DNA of 36,356 nt from CAXSEF01 sp964236535. Its GTDB lineage: Bacteria; Pseudomonadota; Alphaproteobacteria; Acetobacterales; Acetobacteraceae. Location of the stretch: NCBI GenBank assembly GCA_964236535.1, contig CAXSEF010000027.1, forward strand, positions 1 to 36,356, in the 5' to 3' direction. The position numbers were made by a program, and so were the translations under genes. Shown piece by piece: positions 30,431-36,356 of this stretch; position 1 is the stretch's first letter; the number at the start of each line of letters is the position of its first letter. A model generated the notes under the pieces. It ran no database searches. It was not told where the DNA came from and was given only the letters and a program-made list of their open reading frames with translations.

Positions 30431-31822
30431 ATGCCGACGGCATTCGGATTGATTGCCATCCCGCTCTGCGCCCTGTGTACCCTGCAGCCGGAGCGTCTGC
30501 TCCAGCTGGCGATCCTCGGCGCCGCGTTCGAGGCGGCAGCGGTGCTAACCTTCGGCACATTCGGGGTGCAGCCGGCGCTGCTGCCGGTGGCGATGTTCGC
30601 CGGATACGTGCTGCTGCAGCTCCTTCTTGGTGCCCGTTATCCCGGCACCCGCATCGTGTTGTGGGCAGTGACGCCGTTCATCCTGGTGACCGCCTGGGCC
30701 CTGCTCGGCTCGGTGCTGCTGCCCAGGCTGTTCGCCGGCGAGGTCGATGTCTGGCCGCAGAAGCCGACGCCGCCCTTCATGGCAACGCCGCTGCAGGCGG
30801 ACTTCTCCAACATCAACCAGGATTTCTACGCCTTGGCCGACTGCGTGGCGCTGCTTCTCGCCTCGCTGTTCGCCACTGCCACCCACGTCTCGCCGCGCCG
30901 CCTGCTCGGAGCATTCTGGCTGAGTGCCTACCTCGCGATCGCCGTCGCGATATGGCAGTTCCTGGGCCGCATGACCGGACTGCCGTTCCCGACCGAGTTC
31001 TTCCTGTCAAATCCCGGATACGCCCAGCTGTCCGATCAGATGCTCGGTGGCCTCTATCGCATCAACGGTTCGTTTACCGAACCGGCCGCGCTCGCCTCGT
31101 TCCTGTCCGGCGTAGTCGGAGCCGCAGGGTGGTGCCTGCTGAGCGGGCGCGGCGCGCGCCACCTCAGGATACTCCTGCCGCTTGCTCTCGTCGCGATGAT
31201 CGTCTCGACGTCCACCACCGGATATGCAGTGCTGGCGCTCATGGTGCTGGCGCTGGTGGCCTATGCTCTGCTCCGCGGGTCTCGTCGCCTGGTGTCCCGG
31301 CTTGCCATGGCCGGCATCGTGCTGCTGCCGATTGCCGTGGTCGGTGTCCTCGCCGTCGCGGTGCTGGCACCCACGACGGTCAACACCGCGGCTGCAGTCC
31401 TGGATGGCACGCTGAACAAGCAGGAAAGCTCCTCGTACCAGGATCGCACCAGCCTGGACTGGGACAGCGCGGCGCTTGTGCTTCCGACCTGGGGACTGGG
31501 CGTAGGATGGGGGAGCAACCGCTCGTCGAGCCTGCTCCCGGGCATGCTGGCTGACCTTGGCATCTACGGGACCTTGGGCCTGGCCTGGTTCGGCCTTCGC
31601 GTCGCAAGGCTGGTACGTCAGGCCCGGGTACGTGCAACCGGCGACCTGGCAGAGGTCATCGATGCCACGATCGCCTATGCCATGGCGCTGATCACCGCCG
31701 CCCTGCTGTCCGGCCCGGCGATCACGACGGTACAATTCTACATCATGGTGGGAATACTCATTGCCAGCTGCGCGCGGGTGCTGGGTGATGCACCGGATCC
31801 CGCGTCAGCCACCGCGACCTAG
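30431..31822 (+). CDS. O-antigen ligase / Wzy-like polymerase
   Basis: A 463-residue protein with about eleven hydrophobic segments and a large loop (about residues 190-215, GYAQLSDQMLGGLYRINGSF). Near the C-terminus it has LDWDSAALVLPTWGLGVGWG, SNRSSS, the G-x-G-x-G pattern common in Wzy/O-antigen ligase family proteins. Such proteins join lipid-linked repeat units in the periplasm (established for the family; sequences are poorly conserved so the call rests on topology and context). ATG 30431 lies 47 bp after the Wzc-like gene. Its last 35 bases overlap the probable start of the GT4 gene. Confidence 0.82.
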   Translation: MPTAFGLIAIPLCALCTLQPERLLQLAILGAAFEAAAVLTFGTFGVQPALLPVAMFAGYVLLQLLLGARYPGTRIVLWAVTPFILVTAWALLGSVLLPRLFAGEVDVWPQKPTPPFMATPLQADFSNINQDFYALADCVALLLASLFATATHVSPRRLLGAFWLSAYLAIAVAIWQFLGRMTGLPFPTEFFLSNPGYAQLSDQMLGGLYRINGSFTEPAALASFLSGVVGAAGWCLLSGRGARHLRILLPLALVAMIVSTSTTGYAVLALMVLALVAYALLRGSRRLVSRLAMAGIVLLPIAVVGVLAVAVLAPTTVNTAAAVLDGTLNKQESSSYQDRTSLDWDSAALVLPTWGLGVGWGSNRSSSLLPGMLADLGIYGTLGLAWFGLRVARLVRQARVRATGDLAEVIDATIAYAMALITAALLSGPAITTVQFYIMVGILIASCARVLGDAPDPASATAT

Positions 31823-32912
31823 TCCACTGATCGACACATTGTTGAACCCGATTTTCGTGAACGGCCGCTACACGGTGCAGCCGCAAAGCGGCGTCCAGCG
31901 CTTCGCTGGTGAGGTCGTGGCGGCGCTCGCATCGTCCTGGCCGGTCGGACGACCTCCCCCGACACTGCTACTACCTCCAGATGCCCCTGAAAAGGCATAC
32001 CCGCTTCCAACCATCCGCGTGGGGAGCCGCAACGGTGGCGTGGCCTGGGAGCAGATCGACCTTCCGAGGCAGGCGAGAGCCGGGCTGCTTGTCAATCTCG
32101 GCAACACCGGGCCCATTCTCGTGCGAAAGCAGATGGTTGTCATCCACGACGCCGGAGCTTTCGCCAGGCCCGAAGCCTACTCGTGGAAATTCAGGGCCTG
32201 GTACCGCCTGCTTCAACCGACCATGGCGCGGCGCGGCGTCAGGGTCGTCACGGTCTCGGAGTTCTCCCGCCGGGAACTGGCCCGCTACCTGCGTCTTGAC
32301 CCGACAACCATTCCGGTACTGCCCGAGGGCGGAGAGCATATTCTTCGCGAGCCGGCAAACACCCAGGTCCTGGCCGCAAACGCGCTCGTCCCCGGCCGCT
32401 TCGTACTGGTGGTGGGCAACCTTGCCGCCCACAAGAACCTCTCGGCCCTGAGCCAGACTGCCCACGCGCTGGCGTCCCGCGGCCTTGATCTGGTGATCAC
32501 CGGAAGCCTGGATAGAACCGTGTTCGAGGGTACCAGCCGGCTTCCGCAACCTGCGCGATATGTCGGTCGGGTCGATGACGCATCACTTCGAGCCTTGTAC
32601 GAGACGGCTGCCTGCTTCCTGTTCCCTTCCCTCTACGAAGGATGCGGCCTGCCAGCCCTAGAAGCCATGGCCTGTGGTTGCCCGCTTGTGCTGAGCGACA
32701 TACCCGCCTTCCGGGAAGTGGCCGGAACCGCCGCGCATTTCTTCGATCCCGCAAGTCCCGATGAAATCGTCCGCCGCGTGTGCGAGGTCGTCGACGACGC
32801 TGCACTGGCCGACCGGCTGCGCCGCGAAGGTGCACATCGAGCCGCACAATTCGGCTGGAGCAAGGCCGCAGACAGCCTGCGCGGCATCATTGACACGCTT
32901 GCATGCTGGTAG
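31788..32912 (+). CDS. Family 4 glycosyltransferase
   Basis: A 374-residue GT-B enzyme. The N-terminal half has MVVIHDAGAFARPEAYSWKF and VVTVSEFSRRELARYL; the donor-binding half has FVLVVGNLAAHKNLSAL, ARYVGRVDDASLRALYETAA and LFPSLYEGCGLPALEAMACG, the GT4 E-x7-E-type motif. It is cytoplasmic and adds a sugar from a nucleotide donor to the growing lipid-linked unit (family knowledge; retaining mechanism). ATG 31788 overlaps the polymerase gene, suggesting coupling; its Shine-Dalgarno is weak. Codon choice is visibly less GC-biased than in the housekeeping genes. Confidence 0.9.
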   Translation: MHRIPRQPPRPSPLIDTLLNPIFVNGRYTVQPQSGVQRFAGEVVAALASSWPVGRPPPTLLLPPDAPEKAYPLPTIRVGSRNGGVAWEQIDLPRQARAGLLVNLGNTGPILVRKQMVVIHDAGAFARPEAYSWKFRAWYRLLQPTMARRGVRVVTVSEFSRRELARYLRLDPTTIPVLPEGGEHILREPANTQVLAANALVPGRFVLVVGNLAAHKNLSALSQTAHALASRGLDLVITGSLDRTVFEGTSRLPQPARYVGRVDDASLRALYETAACFLFPSLYEGCGLPALEAMACGCPLVLSDIPAFREVAGTAAHFFDPASPDEIVRRVCEVVDDAALADRLRREGAHRAAQFGWSKAADSLRGIIDTLACW

Positions 32913-32938
32913 CTTCGTAGGGCGCGGGGAGGAGCGGA

Positions 32939-33994
32939 TTGCGGGCAGATCAGGTTAGTGTCGTCATCATCAATCACAACTATGGCCGCTTCCTGCAACA
33001 CGCCATCGACAGCGCACGTGGGCAACGCGGAGCCGCGGTCGAGATCGTCGTCGTCGATGACGGCTCAACGGATGAATCCGGTGCGATTCTCGACGACATG
33101 GCCAGCGAAATCGTGCAGGTACGCCAATCGAAAGGCGGCCATTGCAGGGCACTCAACGCGGGCTTTGCCGCGAGCAGCGGCGAGCTCGTGATTTTCCTCG
33201 ATGCCGACGACATGCTCTATGCCGAATGCGTTGGCACGGTGCTCGATGCGTGGCGACCGGGTTGCGTGAAGCTGCAGTATCGCCTCGACACGGTCGATGC
33301 CGAAGGCAGGGATCTCGATCTGCCATTCCCCACCTACCCGCGCGACCTGGGTCCTTCGGCCGTGCGCCAGCGGGCCCTGCGCACAGGTTCCTATCCCTGG
33401 CCGGTGTCGTCCGGCAACGCCTACGCGCGGTCCTACCTCAATCAGGTGTTGCCGGTCGACGCCGAGACCATCTTCAAGTCTCCGGACGGCTTTCTCAACA
33501 AGATGGCGCCGCTGTTCGGTGACGTCGTGACGATCGCCGCGGTGCTCGCCGCATATCGGGTTCATGGGTGCAACGCATGGGCGTATCAGGCCAGTTCAAC
33601 GAGCCTGCCGAACTATGCGCGTACCGTCCGTTTCGATGCCGTCCTGCACCAGAGTTTCGTCGATCGGGCCGCGGCGCAGGGTAATGAGATCGGGCGCTAC
33701 GAGGTCATGCCGGTTCCCGCCTGGCTCGAAATGCGTCTGCTCTGCCTGCGTCTCGCGCGTCCGGAACACCCTCTTCCTGGCGACACGATGTCACTGGCCT
33801 TGCGCCAGGCGCTGCGCGCCAGCGTGATCGCGCCGGATCTTACGGTTTTCGGTCGCGCACTCTGGTGCGCATGGTTCCTGATCATCTCCATCCTGCCGAA
33901 ATCAATGCTTACCAGCGTCGTGCGCTCGGGCCGCAGTCAATCCCGACGCAATGTCCTGGCACGCATCGCAGTCTCATGGGCCAAGAGATCATGA
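32939..33994 (+). CDS. Family 2 glycosyltransferase
   Basis: A 351-residue GT-A enzyme: VSVVIINHNYGRFLQHAIDS, EIVVVDDGSTDESGAILDD, the acceptor-side ALNAGFAASSGELVIFLDAD with DAD as the metal site, and later GDVVTIAAVLAAYRVHG. The C-terminal ~100 residues are partly hydrophobic (LWCAWFLIISILPKSML), perhaps a membrane contact. The start is TTG 32939, supported by a strong GGGGAGGAG five bases upstream, so TTG is likely genuine. It probably adds one sugar to the repeat unit; donor and acceptor are unknown. It is 26 bp after the GT4 gene and is the last plus-strand gene of the locus. Confidence 0.9.
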   Translation: MRADQVSVVIINHNYGRFLQHAIDSARGQRGAAVEIVVVDDGSTDESGAILDDMASEIVQVRQSKGGHCRALNAGFAASSGELVIFLDADDMLYAECVGTVLDAWRPGCVKLQYRLDTVDAEGRDLDLPFPTYPRDLGPSAVRQRALRTGSYPWPVSSGNAYARSYLNQVLPVDAETIFKSPDGFLNKMAPLFGDVVTIAAVLAAYRVHGCNAWAYQASSTSLPNYARTVRFDAVLHQSFVDRAAAQGNEIGRYEVMPVPAWLEMRLLCLRLARPEHPLPGDTMSLALRQALRASVIAPDLTVFGRALWCAWFLIISILPKSMLTSVVRSGRSQSRRNVLARIAVSWAKRS

Positions 33995-34167
33995 ACGCGA
34001 AGCACGGCGCTTCTGATCGGCGTGCCAGACGTAGGTCAACCAATGTAGGCCGTGGTCGCGGACGCACGCCTGCGCATGGGTCGCTGGCCGGATCGGAACC
34101 GGAACGTGGTGCAACAGGCGATCCCGCTCGTCAAGGCAGCAAGCCCTTGCACCAGCGAGCCCAAGGT

Positions 34168-34341
34168 ATTGACCTGTAAGCGCAGCAAGGCCGGGCTCTG
34201 CGCAGACCCGCCAAAGGCCTGAGGCCCTTGGAAACCCCTGCCCTGGGCACAGGGGTTCCAGTGGCTAGCCTTTGGGAGTCCAGAGGCGGCGCCTCTGGCC
34301 CTGCTTGCTTAACCGGCCATGGTCAAGGCCGTTCGGCATCA
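34168..34341 (+). repeat. Intergenic hairpin repeat, copy K (full inverted pair, short form)
   Basis: Left end ATTGACCTGTAAGCGCAGCA, AGGCCGGGCTCTGCGCAGAC, CCGCCAAAGGCCTGAGGCCC, TTGGAAACCCC; centre TGCCCTGGGCACA; right arm GGGGTTCCAGTGGCTAGCCT, TTGGGAGTCCAGAGGCGGCG, CCTCTGGCCCTGCTTGCTTA; right end GGTCAAGGCCGTTCGGCATC, A. TTGACC at the left and GGTCAA at the right form short terminal inverted repeats. The flanks 33995-34167 and 34342-34393 show nothing recognisable. Confidence 0.9.
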
Positions 34342-34393
34342 CACAGCTCCGGCCAGAACGTAGGTGGCCACCGGGCCAGGAAGTCTGCGTTGT

Positions 34394-35599
34394 CTATGCA
34401 CCGTCACTCACACCTCGTAGAGCACTCAGAACGGTTTCGACAGAGATCGTGCTCATGCAGTCCGGCGGATCCGTCGGGAACTCGAAGCCGAGATTAAGGT
34501 ATCCGCCTGCCGGGCCCTCGGGCGTGACCACCATTGCCCGGTCGCTGAGTGGGCCCCACCGCATGGGATTGGTCGGCCCGTGCAACGCAACCAGCTTTGC
34601 GCCGACGGCCGCAGCCAGATGCATGATCCCGGTGTTGACAGCGACCACGACGTCGGCGCGGCAAAGCAGCGCTGCAGTCTGTGCGAGCGTGAGGTCACCC
34701 GCTGCCTGACAAACCACCGACCGTTGAGCAGCAGCTGCAATCAAGTGGTCGACGTTGATCGCGTCCATTGGACCACCAGTGACGACAATATGGTAGCCCT
34801 GCCTGGTCAACGCGGTGGCAAGCAGCACCCAGTGTTCCGTGGGCCACTCCTTCAGCCGGGCGTGCCGACCACCAGCCCAGGGATGAAACACGATCAGCCC
34901 CGCCGATCCCGTGGCTGCGCCATCATCCGGAAATAACGCCGCAAGACCTTCATGCACCTCCTCAGCCACTCTGACGACCGGAAGGGCGCGGCCGGTGATC
35001 CCGAGAGGGCCCAGAAGCGCCCGGTAGTTCTCCAGCTCATGGCGCGTGGCGAGATGGTCGACGGCGCTGTCATACGCGTAGTGGCGTGATTGCCCCGAGG
35101 TGCGGAAGCCGACTGTGTAGCATCCCGAAAGCGCGCAATAGAGGCTGCTGATTCGGAGCCACTGGTTGCAGTCGATGAGGATATCGGGGCAGGCCTCCCG
35201 AATACTGCGGACTGCACGATCCGGACGACCGAGCGGCAACACGATCGACAGATCGATCGACTGCAGCAGCGGAAGAACCATACGATTCGAGGAGGACACG
35301 AAAATGATGATCCGTACGCCTGGCAATTCGCGCTGTATATCCTGTGCCAAGGCACTCACGATCAAGGCATCGCCGATTGCACCCAGAACAACCAGTCCGA
35401 TGGTCCGGGTCCGACCTGGCTTGTCTTTCTTCTTTCTGACGGAGCCAATGAGCTGCAGCAGCGCGCTTCCCACATGACGGTCAAGCAGTCGTCCGACGTG
35501 TCCGGAGCGGATCGTGCCGGACCGCGCAACGCCTGGGACAATCCTTGTCCGCGAGAGATCAGCAGGCGGTGGACGGACCTCCTGCGTGAGCGACGTCAT
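34394..35599 (-). CDS. Family 9 glycosyltransferase (heptosyltransferase-like)
   Basis: A 401-residue GT-B enzyme of the ADP-heptose:LPS heptosyltransferase type: TIGLVVLGAIGDALIVSALA (N-terminal nucleotide-sugar fold start), LIVFHPWAGGRHARLKEWPT, EHW, and VVAVNTGIMHLAAAVGAKLV, ALHGPTNPMRWGP. The D-T-G-H-type motif is present as N-T-G-I-M-H. It is convergent with the GT2 gene across repeat copy K and outside the main operon, so it could serve LPS core or the exopolysaccharide. ATG 35599 has no clear Shine-Dalgarno; the first ~65 residues are a basic, low-complexity extension, so the true start may be further in. Confidence 0.88.
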   Translation of the reverse strand: MTSLTQEVRPPPADLSRTRIVPGVARSGTIRSGHVGRLLDRHVGSALLQLIGSVRKKKDKPGRTRTIGLVVLGAIGDALIVSALAQDIQRELPGVRIIIFVSSSNRMVLPLLQSIDLSIVLPLGRPDRAVRSIREACPDILIDCNQWLRISSLYCALSGCYTVGFRTSGQSRHYAYDSAVDHLATRHELENYRALLGPLGITGRALPVVRVAEEVHEGLAALFPDDGAATGSAGLIVFHPWAGGRHARLKEWPTEHWVLLATALTRQGYHIVVTGGPMDAINVDHLIAAAAQRSVVCQAAGDLTLAQTAALLCRADVVVAVNTGIMHLAAAVGAKLVALHGPTNPMRWGPLSDRAMVVTPEGPAGGYLNLGFEFPTDPPDCMSTISVETVLSALRGVSDGA

Positions 35600-35975
35600 C
35601 AGTGCCCGATTACGTCAGGAACGTGTGACGAACAGGTCAGCACATCAAGCGTGCAAGGCAAAGCAGTCGGACCTGGAGATTGCATCTGGTCTTCGCGACA
35701 GTTCACTTGTGGCGCCTTCATACCCGATTGCGAGAGCACCGTTGATGCAGTGCGACAGCCAACACCGACTTTCCTTGCGCCATGGATAGGAACACACGTC
35801 GAGACTCCTCATTGGGAGCGGATGGGACTCTGGACATTCTGATGCCAAGGTTCGTTTGACCATCACCCGTGTCGTCCTGCTCGCACTCATGCAGCACCCT
35901 GATGCCTGACCGATGCCGACGATGGCACAGGTTCCGGTCAGGAAGCCTTGGTACAGGTGTACGTTCGGAAACACG
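35600..35975. other. Non-coding stretch, nothing recognised
   Basis: The 376 bp upstream of the GT9 gene have lower GC than the surroundings and no supported gene. Reading frames crossing it on both strands contain Cys/Ser/Arg-rich translations typical of non-coding DNA. It presumably contains the GT9 promoter and the 3' remains of the neighbouring transposase fragment. Confidence 0.4.
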
Positions 35976-36089
35976 TCATACGGAACTCCGCTGTAGCAGA
36001 AGGCTCCCCACCGTGACGTAGATCGTGCGCTCGGAGACATTGATGCTGCGCTCGTAGTCGCGCACGAGGCAACGCCGGCGGATCATCCA
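35976..36089 (-). pseudogene. IS5-type transposase, C-terminal remnant
   Basis: The minus strand encodes WMIRRRCLVRDYERSINVSE, RTIYVTVGSLLLQRSSV then a stop. The segment RR-LVRDYER-...-S-E-..IY-.. matches by eye the C-terminal end of IS5-family transposases (R-RRLVRDYERL...SEA-I-.AMI-LM). Only ~37 residues remain; no start, catalytic DDE residues or terminal inverted repeats are seen. It abuts the glycoside hydrolase-like gene on the other strand (start 36130). Confidence 0.55.
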
Positions 36090-36129
36090 CAAGCCCTGCA
36101 CCTCACTTTGCCTGACAAGGAACCGGCGG

Positions 36130-36356
36130 ATGCAGATCGCGAAGCTGATGCTGCCGCTTACTGCCCCGGTTCTCTGGATTCTGGTCGGGCAAGCCGCACC
36201 TGCAATGCCGGCCGCCGCTTCACCATCGGTTAAACACGCCCTGCCATCGTTGCGCTCAACGGTCAGGCTCGGTGGCAGCGCGCATATGGCTACAGCAATC
36301 ATCCGCGTGTCGGATTTCGTCAACGCCGAGGGCGTGAACACGCATATCCCGTACAC
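36130..36356 (+). CDS. Secreted glycoside hydrolase-like protein, N-terminal part (3' end outside window)
   Basis: ATG 36130 is preceded by AAGGA eight bases upstream and the frame stays open to the window edge (75 codons). A signal peptide is evident: MQIAKLMLPLTAPVLWILVG, then QAAPAMPAAA with likely cleavage after AAA. The mature part begins SPSVKHALPSLRSTV and reaches VSDFVNAEGVNTHIPY. The sequence GVNTHIPY resembles the beginning of glycoside hydrolase-type domains (GVNTH-.YTDGGY...) in secreted proteins of related bacteria, from memory, so this is a weak family call. It could be a polymer-modifying enzyme of the neighbouring exopolysaccharide locus. Confidence 0.55.
   Translation, partial: MQIAKLMLPLTAPVLWILVGQAAPAMPAAASPSVKHALPSLRSTVRLGGSAHMATAIIRVSDFVNAEGVNTHIPY

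Noticed and set aside
34009..34167. Possible small gene between the GT2 gene and repeat copy K
   Set aside because: Frame is Arg/Gly-rich, ends inside the repeat, and shows no recognisable protein feature.
35645..36040. 131-codon minus-strand frame at the right edge
   Set aside because: Cys/Ser/Arg-rich translation with no domain or ribosome-binding site; it overlaps the transposase remnant in another frame.

Overview
The window is GC-rich DNA with alphaproteobacterial gene order, most likely from a member of the Rhodospirillales (perhaps Acetobacteraceae). That placement is an inference from the linked set parC, recO, era, rnc, lepB, acpS, rsh, rpoZ, folK and from the carbohydrate-active and RTX-like accessory genes. 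No rRNA, tRNA or CRISPR array is visible.

Left part (1-6.5 kb). A GH63-like glucosidase cut by the left edge is followed by a Gly/Tyr-rich lipoprotein, a TPR protein with a GT9-like C-terminal half, a ChaC-type gamma-glutamylcyclotransferase, and on the opposite strand a Gly/Asp-repeat calcium-binding-type protein.

Middle part (6.9-23.4 kb). This is mostly housekeeping on the minus strand: parC, recO, era, rnc, lepB, acpS, a bifunctional (p)ppGpp synthetase/hydrolase, rpoZ, an acyltransferase-3 membrane protein and folK. Plus-strand genes are a protein of unknown function, an NAD-dependent beta-hydroxyacid-type dehydrogenase, a GNAT acetyltransferase, a NYN-domain nuclease, a family-5 uracil-DNA glycosylase and a small SMR/YnfA-like membrane protein. 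A decayed EamA transporter fragment follows.

Right part (24.3-36.4 kb). This is an exopolysaccharide locus: polysaccharide export lipoprotein and beta-barrel protein on the minus strand, diverging from an AT-rich intergenic region; then initiating sugar-phosphate transferase, Wzc-like chain-length/tyrosine-kinase protein, Wzy-like polymerase, GT4 and GT2 glycosyltransferases on the plus strand, and a GT9 enzyme on the minus strand. No Wzx flippase is seen. An IS5-type transposase remnant and the start of a secreted glycoside hydrolase-like gene end the window.

The outstanding feature is a dispersed intergenic repeat found at 12 loci. Its arm holds two small hairpins (CCAGAGGC...GCCTCTGG and CCAAAGGC...GCCTTTGG) and occurs singly or as inverted pairs of about 145-235 bp, resembling REP/REPIN organisation with an unusually large arm. 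Most copies follow a gene's stop codon in one fixed orientation, hairpin stems show paired base changes between copies, two copies are translated as C-terminal tails of ORFs, and two full copies in the same orientation flank the exopolysaccharide locus.
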